From contig JADGJP010000036.1 of NCBI GenBank assembly GCA_027603065.1, positions 179,151 to 243,150 of the forward strand: a DNA stretch of 64,000 nucleotides. The letters run 5' to 3'. The position numbers were made by a program, and so were the translations under genes. The notes under the pieces were generated by a model. That model was given only the letters and a program-made list of their open reading frames with translations, was not told where the DNA came from and made no database searches. The first letter of the stretch is position 1; every line of letters starts with the position of its first letter. This stretch comes from Geranomyces variabilis. Taxonomy: Eukaryota > Chytridiomycota > Chytridiomycetes > Spizellomycetales > Powellomycetaceae. This document shows positions 10,491-20,802 of this stretch, one piece after another.

Positions 10491-12027
10491 GGACCAGCTC
10501 TTTGCGTCGCTCGCCATCTCGGGCGCCTCTCTGGTGTCAAAAGCGGCGTTCTCCTACGCCCAAGGATATGCTGTCAAGCAGCTGACGACGTTCGTCGCAA
10601 AAACGACTGCAGACAAGGGTGCGGTACACAAAAAGTTAGACGCATTGCAGCGGACTCTTGCTCTGAAACTCGCCGTCATCACACCGTCGATTGACACATG
10701 CGAAATCCTTGCCGCGCGCGGAAACACGTCCCTTGAGCCGGTGCTGGAACTCGCTGAGGACTTGCGCCGGTCGCTTCGCGTTGTCAGCGACCGCGTCACG
10801 GACGCCGACCCGGCATGTCTGGACGGCGGCGCAGACGTGGCCGGGCGGAATGCGCTCACTGTCGAAGTCTTGGAAGATGTGACGCGGGTGCTGGCTGCCA
10901 TAGACAATCTCGTACCATTCCTGAATCTCGCTCTGCAGAACTCGGGCACGAGTATCGGCGACGGCGGCGCTGCCGCGGTTGTGGGAGGAGTGAGTCCCAG
11001 TCGGCTGCTGCAAGCGTCAACGGCAGTCGCTCTCGCCGACGGCCGATTCTACTCGCATACCCAATTTGGACCAAATCGGCCACCGCAACCCGTCAAAGTT
11101 GGGCAGGACTTCCCTGTGCGAGTGTACTCGCTTTTCCAATCGTCGGCGAGAGCAAAGGGCCTGTCCGATGTCACTTGGAAGGAAGATCATGCAAAGGCCA
11201 ATGTCTGCGTGCAACGCTGTCACGGTTCAGAGAGTGTTAAAATTGCGTATGACCTGGTCATAACACCGGACCGTGACGACGGCCGGTTTCACGACGAGAA
11301 GGAAGAAGGTATTGTTTCGGCGACGCGCATCTCGATTTCTGATCTTCGCAAGGTCTTTTATTCGCGGTCGGGCTCGTTGCTGAATCACAGCGATGCGCGT
11401 GGAGCGCCGGTGTTGGTTTTGAAAGTCGAAAAGGATAGTGCACCACTTCCATCGAGCGGCAGCGAAACCCCGCGCGCTAAAAGCGCCGCAGCGACTGAGT
11501 GGCTGGCATTTGAACTTTGGCTTGATGATGACGAAGGACGCTACGATGACTCGACAAGCGACGAGAGCGACTCGGACGTGGAAGGGACTGGTTCATCCCC
11601 GACCTCTGCGCGTCCGGTCACCCCAACAGAACCTCCGTCACAAGCGCTATCTACCCACCGTCAGCCTGCGCCGGCGCAACACAAACCTTCTCTGGGAATG
11701 CTTTCAACCTTGGAACTCATCCTCCGCCTTACGGCCATGGAAATCTCGGAACAACGGTCACATTTGGAAACCACAGACGAAAAACTAATGCTGTACCTGA
11801 CAAATGAACTCCGTGGGTCCAACCGGAGTGGCCAGAGCAGCGGCATTGCGTCGCAAGCACAGCTGGGTCCGCCCTCGGGAACTGTATCCAGTGGCGTAAG
11901 GCGGCGGTCGGGCGGCGGTGGTGTCGTGGATAGCCCGCTCGCGAGAAAGGCGGGTTTTAGCGACTCTCCCTTGTTTGACCGACTGAAAAGGGAGGCGGAT
12001 GGGCTTGCAACTCCACAAACGAAATAG
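10491..12027 (+). CDS. RanGTP-binding protein, Yrb30-like
   Basis: Single-exon gene of 512 codons including the stop. The ATG at 10491 (MDQLFASLAISGASLVSKAA) is preferred over upstream in-frame starts because it begins the conserved region. The N-terminal 120 residues resemble the fungal Ran-binding family that includes yeast Yrb30: an amphipathic region followed by LQRTLALKLAVITPSID and LAARGNTSLEPVLELAEDLR. Yrb30 binds Ran-GTP and is thought to modulate nuclear transport (family knowledge). The rest is an acidic, Ser/Pro-rich disordered linker and a C-terminal helical stretch (LSTLELILRLTAMEISEQRS). Assignment rests on remembered family patterns, so moderate confidence. Confidence 0.6.
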
Positions 12028-12115
12028 GGGTTTATTGTAGTGGAGTGGCGGTCAGGTAGGAATGTAAATAGACACAATCTGTCACTCCCGCACCTTTATT
12101 GCGTTAGCGCCGACT

Positions 12116-14527
12116 TCAGTCACCCCCACCCCCGTCGGCACCAGCACCAGCGCTATTGGTAGTAGAGTTGGCACCAGGCGTAGCAGCAGGGGCAGTAGAT
12201 GGCGTAGCATTCGCATTACGACCAGCTGGCTCGCCATCCTTCCCCGCGACCTCCCACTTCTCCAAATTCCGCATATCAACCAACCCCCACTCTCGACCCG
12301 CGGTAATCACACACAACCCGCCGGCGCCACCGCCGCCCGCGACCTCGAGCATACGGCACCGCCGCACAGCAGGCAAAGCCGCTACAGTTTGCTTTGCGGC
12401 GGTGGGACCCGCGCGAGCGCCGCGCGGCGGCAGTTGCTGAGGATCGAGCGATCCGATCGAGTCGGCCGCGAGGGAGGCGTTTGATGCGGTTGGCGATGGG
12501 GTTGAGGGGTTTGCGAAGAGGTTGGCGGCGCGGTTGGAGAGAATGCGTTTCTCGAGTAAGGGCTTTGGGTTCAAAGGGCTGTAGATGACAAAAATACCTG
12601 TGTGCAGAGCGCAGAAACAGAGTTTAACCCGCCTGTCAGATTTTCGGCGAAAGCAAATGGAGAGAGGAGAAAAAAGCGCGAGGCACTCACCGTCAGCGGT
12701 GTACGCGACCAAGAACTGCTTGACTTCACCGTCCGCATCGGCCAAGGTCACACCGTCCGCCCACACCAGCGCAAGATGCTCTGACGGTGAATTTCCGCCA
12801 CTGCCTCCACCTTGGGTGGCCGGCGGCTCGCGATCCTGGTCCGTACACGTGTAGACAACGGGAGCAGCAGTCGCTAGACCCATATCCATCGGGTACATGC
12901 GTAGCGTCCCATCCGTACAGCATAGAAGAAGGTATGGTTTGGAGGAGGCCGTATGGAAGAAGGTTGTCATATGGCGCGCCTGGACGCACAAATTGCAAGT
13001 GAGAAGGACTGGCCAGCTAGGTTTCAACTAAGTAGCGACCAGCACCTTACCGTGATCTCGGGCCCGCCGCGGAAGCTGTACACGGCCTTTCCGGCGGGCT
13101 TGCCAACCCCGCCAGGCAGCTCGTCTCCACCTTTTCCCGCATGTCGCGATGGCGCAAGCGATTTGGATGGCAGCGGTTGTGTCTGAAGAAAACATCGGAT
13201 TCAGTCGCCGCGCCAAGTGAAGTAGAAGATTTTTCGACAGCTTCTTGCAATATTACCTCAAGACACCACGCGACAAAGAGATCCTTTCGTATAACGGGCG
13301 GCGGCACCACCGCTGGCGCCTGCTCGCTCGTTAACGAGGGTCTGCGGGGGTAGACAGTCACGGTTTCACAATTCAAACGCAGAATGGCACCCGAACGCAT
13401 AGCGACCAGTAGATGCTTGTGAATGACGTCGGCTTTGATGCAACTGATGAACGAATCGTCTGAGAGACGCATCAATGGCAGTTTAAGCACTAACGGTGTC
13501 ATGGAGACACTGAGCATCTTACTTACCAACTGCGGCCGTCGGTCTGTCGGTCTCTCCGCCCCTCGACCGTTCTCTCACCACATCAAGCCGTGTCTGCGCA
13601 ATGACCTTGAGCTGCTTGTCCTTCGCCGTGTACTTTAGCACGTCGCCTTTGCACTGCCACACATCCTCGAGCTCGAGACTGTATGCCGCTAGGACTTGGT
13701 CCATTCCGGTGTGGGAGACTTGGCAAACGATTGTGTCGTCGTACTCGACAAAACACGCGAGCCGGATCGGTTGAAGGGACAGTGTCCGCGTGCTGCAGAT
13801 GGAATGGACATATGTCTGACGGGTCGTGGCTTTAGTTACGGTTGTTTTCAATACACATCTGCTTTGGATTTGGCTTACCCACCAACACGTCCGTTTCTCG
13901 CTCCCAAGTTACGTCAATGACAAACGTCGATCCGGCGCCAGTCGTGCATCCGAGAAAGAACGTATGCTGCGTGATCGTGATAAGAGCCAGCTGTGCCTCC
14001 GGAACAATTGCGGTGGATTCCTTCCTCGCTGCTTTTGCCGAGACTGGCCGCGGGACACCCGCTCCCTCCGCACCATCTTCCCCTTCCTCCGGAATGGTTC
14101 CCGCGTCGTCTTCCTCCGGAACATTTCCAATCACCCGCGTGCGAGCAGATATTCGGCGCTTGTTTCCCGGATCGGGTGCACCCCATAAAGATTTGCTCGC
14201 CGGCTTATTCATGATAGGCACTTGCTCCATCGAAGCGTGGCGCGACGTGTTATTTGACGACGTCGCGGATGCGCGACGAGATGGCGCAGAGTCGGATGGC
14301 GCGACGCTACTGCGTTCGTCGCCATCTTCATCGTCGTCGTGTTCGCTTTCCCGCGGGCGGTCGTCGGAGAAAAGATGACATACGGTCGCGACCGCGTCGA
14401 TGCCGGCGAGATGCACGACGTCGCGAAGGTGCGGTGTAGACGACTCGGCGTCGAATTCCCAAAACTCGAGCCAATTGTTGGATGCGAATACAACGTATAG
14501 GCGGGCGCCGAGAGCGTGCACATGCAT
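12116..14527 (-). CDS. Beta-propeller-like hypothetical protein
   Basis: Exons share splice phase on the minus strand. The main coding blocks are about 14527-13879, 13840-13563, 13519-13245, 13182-13050, 12980-12690 and 12600-12116. Repeating beta-strand blocks such as ARLYVVFASNNWLEFWEF, YLLLCCTDGTLRMYPM, HLLVAMRSGAILRLN and LCVITAGREWGLVDMRN look like WD40-type propeller blades. An acidic Ser-rich disordered insert lies after the first blade. No enzyme motif is visible. The exon also opens upstream of the ATG at 14527 (to an acceptor near 14580, reading GPKFVHYFCSTYGEV), so a 5' exon may be missing. Family not identified. Confidence 0.5.
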
Positions 14528-14649
14528 TACCTCGCCGTATGTAGAGCAAAAATAATGCACAAACTTTGGACCAGCTGTTTTGCAATCAGAGGAGAAAGAG
14601 AAACTATGGCGTTATAATCAGCGTGCGAGCATCGTCAGCGTGGAGTCTT

Positions 14650-15219
14650 TCACTTGCCTTCCAAAAGTGCCTTCTTCGCGCGAAACTTTTCTCGCGTTTC
14701 CGTAATCTTTGCACGTAGATGCTCTTCACCGTCTAACTTTTGGTTAGCCTGCATGGATGGGTTCATTTGTCCATTATCAGTCCTGGTGTGCCGACACAGC
14801 GTTCACTCGCCACCACCGCTCACGTACATTCTCCTCCTCCAACTTTTTTTTCTGTCCGCTCTGCCTCAGCACTTCAGCCTTGGCTCGGCCAATCATCTCG
14901 TTCGCGTATTCTTCGTCATCAGCAAGCGAGGTGAGCGGTACGTCTGCTGAAAAGATCGCATATGGCTGGAACTGAACGCGCTTGAATAAGACATTTTCCC
15001 GGAAAGTCTTTTCTAATAACTAAAGCAAGCAGACGTTAAGAGAGTTCAAACAAGAGGACCAGGGGTTTGAAAGAAGCGGAGGGCGTATGGACGAACGTCA
15101 ATGTTTTCGCGAAAGTTTGTGATTTGGTTCTTGGCCTGAGCGAGTTCTGTAGCGAGCGAGACCGGACGGGCGCTGGGTGCGGATTTGAGGCTGATAGAAG
15201 CCTTTGCGGCCTTCGACAT
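14650..15219 (-). CDS. Small charged helical hypothetical protein
   Basis: Three exons (15219-15097, 15019-14828, 14748-14650) give 137 residues, all frame-consistent. The sequence starts MSKAAKASISLKSAPSARP, has a distinctive central stretch (LFKRVQFQPYAIFSADVPLT), then a Lys/Glu-rich coiled-coil ending in FRAKKALLEGK. I do not recognise the family. The first donor (GTTCGT) is weak. A GTGAAA at the stop codon might act as a donor into the next gene, but phase does not fit the propeller exon, so I keep them apart. Confidence 0.5.
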
Positions 15220-15812
15220 GTGTAATCAAGCGAGGGAGCGGATGGATGACTGAGAAGCTAGAATACTGGTGGTCGGGCAAGGCAGGTGGGATCAAAGTGA
15301 GCAAATGGAAGGCACTGTCAGAAAACGCCGTGGCTTTGGACACCCTTCCCCCCTCCCCAGCGTTCATTTTTTTGCGGGTAGGTATATACATGCACGCAAA
15401 ACTATGCTGCTCCTCTGTTTTACAACATAGAGAAATCCCTACTCACATTCTTGCTACTCATTAAAATCCCAACTGCCGCTCCCTCCTTACTTCCGATCAC
15501 AGAGGGCGTCGTTGCCATTCCCGACGTTTTGTTCCCTTACGGCGCCCCTGTTCTCTTTAAGGTAACTTTTCATTATGGTAACTTAGGCCGACAGAATGGC
15601 TATGTATCCTACGTGAACTTTGCTACATACAGCCAGAAGAAAAAAGTCGGAGACCCCCCAAAAATTTTCACAGGAAGGGAGTGCGCTGCGCGTAGGCTGT
15701 AGGGGGTCTCCGAATTTTGTCCACTGGCTGTAAGCTGCGCGAAGGGAATAATACGCCCAACCAAAGGCGAAAGAACGGCGTCAACGCTCGGGCGTAGTCC
15801 CAATTGTCGGGC
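15220..15812. other. Intergenic region containing a fold-back element
   Basis: About 590 bases between two minus-strand genes. No conserved coding sequence is visible. It contains the 101-bp inverted repeat listed next. Confidence 0.4.
15630..15730. repeat. TA-flanked 101-bp fold-back (MITE-like) element
   Basis: Terminal inverted repeats CAGCCAG (15630-15636) and CTGGCTG (15724-15730) are flanked on both sides by TA. Inside them, CGGAGACCCCC (15648-15658) pairs exactly with GGGGGTCTCCG (15702-15712). Partial pairing of A/T-rich sequence lies between. A TA duplication with short terminal repeats is typical of Tc1/mariner-derived miniature elements; that origin is inference. Confidence 0.5.
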
Positions 15813-16915
15813 TTAGGCCACCTCGATGCGCCAATCTTCGCGGTCCATCTTCTCGAAGGCCCGGATCAGAACCGGCTCCATATCGTCGTCCGTCTGGTCC
15901 CAAAAGCCTCGCGCCCTTCCCGATGCACGGAGAACCAATCCCCACGCCGCATGCAAACGCAGGTAGTCAAGATTCGGTGCGTCGGTCCCCTCCTTAGAAC
16001 ACAAGAAGGGCTCATCTTGCACTGCGCGAGCTGCGCGCACCCAATAGCGCGAGGGCAATCTATCGTCGAGGCATTGAATTCGCCACTAGGAACGCACGGG
16101 AAAAGTTTGACATTACAATGGGCTTCGGAAAACATAAGCATCGCAGATACTCACAGTGTCGACGTTTACAACCCATTCGAATGCTCCGAAGGCTTTATGA
16201 GCCGGCTCAAACAGCGAGATCACATTCTGGACAGTGTCCATCTGAGATCGGACCACCACGACAGATGGCGCAAAATAGGACAACATCGTCTTGAAGTTGA
16301 TACACACTACATCCTGCAATATTCAACTATCAGCGATGGTAGGCAGGAAAAATGCAGGCAAGTCGGGGTGTCTTACGTTCAAGTTGGAGACCGCGAATGG
16401 TATGATATGGGCACCCGTGTGTCGGCTTCCGGTACCATCCTCTGACATACCTGTAAAGCAGCACCGGTGACCATCCCTGACAGCCGTCTAAAGGTTCCCA
16501 ACGTAAATGTTTTAGCACGATTCGGTTCTGAGCTGTTCTGGAGGCCACTGTACATCCTCCTCCTCACCTGACGCGCAAGCCCAGAGCTCCTCTCTGTGCG
16601 ACCTCTAGATGTACCCTCCTCTTCGGGGGTGCTCGGACGCGAGGGCACAGGGGAAGTCAGAGGGGTCGGAGCAGGCGTGCGCCCTCCAGCAGCACGGATT
16701 GCATGATAAAAAATCCAGATATTACGGCTTAATGCAACCAGCTCATGTTGGTGCGTGAGAATTGCTTGAGCCATAGCCTCCGGCTCAGGCGAATGCAGGA
16801 GAGCAGCTTCGAGCAACTGCTGCGACCTGAGAGGCGTTTCCGAACCAATTGCAGGGGGACTGTTGGCATAGTACTGGACCATTGCCGCACGAGCGCTGTC
16901 CAAAGCCGACGACAT
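15813..16915 (-). CDS. Hypothetical protein, 298 residues
   Basis: Three exons (16915-16451, 16313-16155, 16085-15813) sum to 299 codons including the stop, with phase-0 junctions. The N-terminal part is helical (LLEAALLHSPEPEAMAQAIL) and followed by a Thr/Pro/Ser-rich linker and a basic stretch. The middle exon is hydrophobic and beta-rich (MLSYFAPSVVVVRSQMDTV). The C-terminus has AWGLVLRASGRARGFWDQ. No family is recognised. The ATG at 16915 is preferred; the open frame continues upstream only because it runs antisense to the low-complexity first exon of TAF11. Confidence 0.55.
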
Positions 16916-17093
16916 TTTCTTAATTCTGCGAGGAGGGTTATTGCTGAAAAAGCTAGTCGCTTGAGATTGAAGCTCCTTATCGTATTCGCAAGGACTGAGA
17001 GCGGCCGACAAGGCGAAATGGAATGGGGACGTGAAAAAATGGAAACCAGCGGTTGCGAAACTTTCCGCAGGCTTTGCCCTGTATCTCATCCGG
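16916..17093. promoter_or_regulatory. Divergent promoter, hypothetical gene / TAF11
   Basis: 178 bases between opposed start codons. No TATA box is obvious. Inferred from layout. Confidence 0.35.
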
Positions 17094-17897
17094 ATGGACG
17101 ACCGAACAAATACCCCACAGCCAAAGAAACGGAAAACTGCCGCCGCCAGTGCATTGCGCCCACCACCGCCAGCACTTGGCGCCGCAGAACCAAATGCTCT
17201 CCCGCCCGCCCCAGATCCGTCGTGGTCTGTGCGAGAATCCCCACCACCGCTGCCACCACCACCGCCGCCGCATTCCTCCAGCAGTCCCGCCGGCGTCCTT
17301 CCCTCCGCAACCACAGACCCTGCCGCTTCCGCCGACCCACCAAAGGATGATGATGGCGAAGAAGAATCCGAGGTCGAGGACGAGCTAGACGAGTACACAA
17401 TGCCGCAGAATGCTGTAGACAGGGAAGCCGAAAAGTGAGAGGCTTGGGGCCCAGTGGTTCTGCTCGTCGATCTGTTTACTGATGCGAGGATGCACCAGAG
17501 CGCTGTTTCAGACGTTCACGCCAGAGCAGCAAGCGCGCTATGAAGCGTTTCGACGGTCAAAGATCCCAAAGCCCACCATGAAAAAGGTACAGACCACCGG
17601 GTTCTAGGTTCTACCGTGATACGCCACAGCCAAACCAACGTGCGTATGCTCATACTCTTTCTCTAGCATCTCACTGCACTATGCGGCCAAAGCGTGTCGG
17701 ACTCGACCGCTATCGTCGTTGCTGGTGTTGCAAAGCTGTTTGTGGGAGAGATGACTGAGCGCGCGCGAGAGGTTATGCAAGAGTGGGGCGATGCAGGCGC
17801 AGTGCAGCCTGAGCATCTGCGCGAGGCGTACAGGCGGTATAAGACAGATCCGACGGCGTTTCCAATCCCAGGAAGCCGTAAGCGCATCTTCCGGTGA
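17094..17897 (+). CDS. TAF11: TFIID subunit TAF11
   Basis: Three exons (17094-17434, 17499-17586, 17667-17897) give 219 residues. The C-terminal histone-fold is characteristic: TFTPEQQARYEAFRRSKIPK, then LTALCGQSVSDSTAIVVAGV, KLFVGEMTERAREVMQEWG and PEHLREAYRRYKTDPTAFPI. TAF11 pairs with TAF13 in TFIID and contacts TBP/TFIIA during RNA polymerase II initiation (family knowledge). The N-terminal 110 residues are Pro-rich and acidic, as is usual for this subunit. The exon 1/2 junction uses the second of two close AGs, which alone preserves the reading frame. Confidence 0.93.
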
Positions 17898-18155
17898 CAT
17901 GGGGGCGCAGAACGGCCGTAATCTTCTCTAACCATCTGAAATGATCATTTTTTGATTCGGTTTCTGCACTGATGCCCGCGCCCTAGTGAAAGGCATAAAC
18001 AATTCAACCTACTCGGCATGTTTCGTGACCACAACGCTCACCACCTTGACAAAAGCGTGGCTATTTACGCATTATCCTAACAATGAGAAGGCCTATATGC
18101 AAGCAGGAAACAATATCTACAGGTTGCGCAGCAAAGATCGGAACTGGGCCGCGAT

Positions 18156-18995
18156 CTACAGGTTGTACTTAAGCGTGGAGGCATTCAGCTTGCCGGCAGC
18201 GCCATCGTCGAGGAACCAGATTAGGCGGCGCTTGGCTTGCACTGTACGCACGGAAGGCAGCGGTAGACATGAACAATTTAGTAAAACGACCACTTGTCCC
18301 AACCAAGCAGAGCCACCGTGACCGGTACCTCGTCCAGAAGGGAGGGCCTCCTTCTGATCCACAATCTTATGAATAGCATCCGCCTTGCCATCACCCGTCA
18401 CAACAAACATATTTATATCAGCATTGTTGATGATCGGGTAAGTCAGGGTAATGCGCGACGGCGGCGGCTTTGGGCTATCATCCAAAGACGCAACCCACAC
18501 GTCTGTAACATCCAGCAAACGGTGGCCAGGAAACAGCGAGCAGCAGTGCCCGTCGGGTCCAATGCCCAGGAGGTTAAGATCGATCGACGGCATCGCATCC
18601 GATCCGCCAAACGCCTTTTTAATCTGCTCTGCATAGTCCTTTGCCGCAGCTTTGTGGTCTCCCACCAGCGCAGGGTTGATCGTGTACACGTGGGTGGCGG
18701 GTATGGGGACGTGGTCGAGTAACTGCTGCTTGGCGAGCAGGTAGTTGCTGTCCTCGTGGTCAAGCGCAACGCAGCGCTCGTCGGCGAAAAAGATGTGCCA
18801 TTTGGACCATTCGATGGTCTTGTTGTCCTTGAGGTTCTTAGCGAGGGTTTTGGGAAGCGAGCCGCCAGACAGCGAGACGGTGAAGCGGCCGGAGCGGGCG
18901 ATGGCGGCGCGTGCGGTCTCGGCGACAAAGTGGTCCAGCGCGCGCGAGATGTCGTCGGACGAGCTGAACCTGAAGATTTCGGGTGTTGCGGGCAT
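18156..18995 (-). CDS. 6-phosphogluconolactonase
   Basis: Hydrolyses 6-phosphogluconolactone in the oxidative pentose phosphate pathway, cytosolic. Two exons (18995-18329 and 18241-18156) give 250 residues, the normal length. Family motifs: TVSLSGGSLPKTLAKNL, WHIFFADERCVALDHEDSNY, LLGIGPDGHCCSLFPGH (family usually GPDGHTCSLFPGH) and, after the intron, LIWFLDDGAAGKL. The start ATG gives MPATPEIFRFSSSDDISRAL. It shares a 138-bp promoter with the b5 reductase gene; both touch NAD(P)H metabolism, but co-regulation is only inferred. Confidence 0.92.
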   Translation of the reverse strand: MPATPEIFRFSSSDDISRALDHFVAETARAAIARSGRFTVSLSGGSLPKTLAKNLKDNKTIEWSKWHIFFADERCVALDHEDSNYLLAKQQLLDHVPIPATHVYTINPALVGDHKAAAKDYAEQIKKAFGGSDAMPSIDLNLLGIGPDGHCCSLFPGHRLLDVTDVWVASLDDSPKPPPSRITLTYPIINNADINMFVVTGDGKADAIHKIVDQKEALPSGRGTGHGGSAWLGQVVVLLNCSCLPLPSVRTVQAKRRLIWFLDDGAAGKLNASTLKYNL

Positions 18996-19133
18996 ATTGG
19001 ATGGCGAGAAGAGCGAGCGATAGAGAGTGGTAAAAGAAGAGAAATGGAGACGGATGAGAGAATTGTCAGCGACAACGAGGTGCGTCACGATTTGTCGGGA
19101 GTCGCGATCTTCGAGTTCCACCCGATCCCCAAA
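18996..19133. promoter_or_regulatory. Divergent promoter, 6PGL / MCR1
   Basis: 138 bases between opposed start codons. Inferred from layout; no motif stands out. Confidence 0.35.
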
Positions 19134-20592
19134 ATGCTCTTCTTCCGCAACGTCGTTCGTACGGTCGCAGCCGGTCCTGCTTTCGCTGCGCGCGGCCTGG
19201 CAACTGATGCGGCTCCCAAGCCGCGGCCCTCCACCGCCTCGCAGCTCCTGACAGTCATTGTGCCCGGTAAGCAAGCGGCAGGGGGTCATTGCGTCGGGAA
19301 AACAATGCTGATAACTTTTTTCTTGCTCTCCGATCGGTTTGACAGGGATCGTTGCTGGTGGAGGTGAGCTCTCAATGCCATGGTAGCAGATTTGCTTTGA
19401 GCCAAACTAATACTGTCGGAAGCTTATTATATGTACACGCAAAACCAAGCTACCAGCGCCTTGAAGATCAAAGAGAAGCTCGACAAAGCGGCTCGTGAAA
19501 ACCCCGTGGCCGCGCTTGATGGCAGCAAGTTTCTCCCTTTTGCCTTGAAAGAGGTACGCGCGAGGGGCGAGGTGGATCGATGATTCGGAGCAACGCTCAT
19601 AATCTTACGTTCCCTATCGCGCAATCAGGTGCAAGATGTGAACCACAACACCAAGCGGTTCCGATTTGCCCTGCCAAGTGGCACCACGGAGCTCGGCTTG
19701 CCTACAGCGTCCTGTGTGGTGACCAAGTTTGTCAATGGCACCAAACCTGATGGCAAGCCAAACGCTGTCATCCGCCCGTACACGCCCGTCGAGGACCCTG
19801 CTGATGGGTACACTGGTTACTTTGACATGATTATCAAGAAGTACCCCAGTATGTGGTTGTTTCGCCAAAAAGCTCTGTGTGATGATAAGGGCTGGGAGAG
19901 CTGACAGGTTGTCACTACATTTTTTTTAAGACGGCCCGATGTCCACACACATCTGGTCGCTGCAGCCGGGAGACACTCTTGACATCAAGGGCCCCATTCA
20001 GAAGCATCCTTACAAGGCCAACGAGTTTGAAAAGATTACACTTCTTGCCGGAGGAACCGGAATCACGCCTATGATCCAGCTCATTCAGCGGGTGCTATCG
20101 AACCCGGAGGATAAGACCAAGGTGTCCCTGGTCTTTGCCAACATTGCCGAGGTACGAGGGGAGGAGAACCACGCCTATGCCTACACTCGGAACTCTGACA
20201 GATGCTTGCTGCATATAGGAGGACATCCTGATGAAGGAATACTTTGACAGCATTGCCAAGAAGCATGCGTCGCAGGTTGAGGTCCGATACGTCCTCGAGA
20301 AGCCTCCGATCGGTTGGCGCGGCGACAAAGGGTACATCAACGAGCAGATCATCAAGGAAACTGCGCCGGCTCAGGGCAAGGGCAAGGTCTTTTGCTGCGG
20401 CCCCAACCAGATGGTGAGTCGCAGAACAGTAAGCAAGAGTGAGTGATTAGGATGATCGTATCTAACATTAGTCTCTGAATCAACCAGCTGGAAGCTCTTT
20501 GCGGTGGAAAGGCCAAGGACTTTTCTCAAGGACCTATTGGCGGCATCCTCAAGAAGCTTGGCTACACTGAGAAGGATGTGTACAAGTTCTAG
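19134..20592 (+). CDS. MCR1: Mitochondrial NADH-cytochrome b5 reductase
   Basis: Flavoprotein passing electrons from NADH to cytochrome b5 at the outer membrane/intermembrane space. Seven exons: 19134-19266, 19346-19363, 19423-19553, 19629-19848, 19931-20151, 20219-20413, 20488-20592, totalling 340 residues. The N-terminus (MLFFRNVVRTVAAGPAFAAR) is a mitochondrial presequence followed by a single membrane segment (SQLLTVIVPGIVAGGAYYMY). FAD-binding RPYTPVED, the NADH-binding LLAGGTGITPMIQLIQRVL and VFCCGPNQM are intact, and the C-terminus is KDVYKF. The 18-nt second exon encodes only six residues of the membrane segment. Confidence 0.93.
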
Positions 20593-20802
20593 ATGTCCTC
20601 TCATACATTATTCCACTGTACAGCGTATATAAAAGCTTTCCTTCCAGTCTCTTTCGTTTCCCGTTCAAAGTGACAGCTTTTTGACACGCGGAGCTGTCGA
20701 TAAGCCACCGGAGTGGCTAAGCCTCCGAGCTGAATCGTGCCAGTCGTCTGTCCCAGCACCAAGTCGACATCGCTTGTGAACTGCGAACAATCATAACACA
20801 CA

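Noticed and set aside
16916-17398. Upstream extension of the hypothetical gene start to 17398
   Set aside because: The added sequence is Ser/Gly low complexity read antisense through TAF11 exon 1. The ATG at 16915 fits better.
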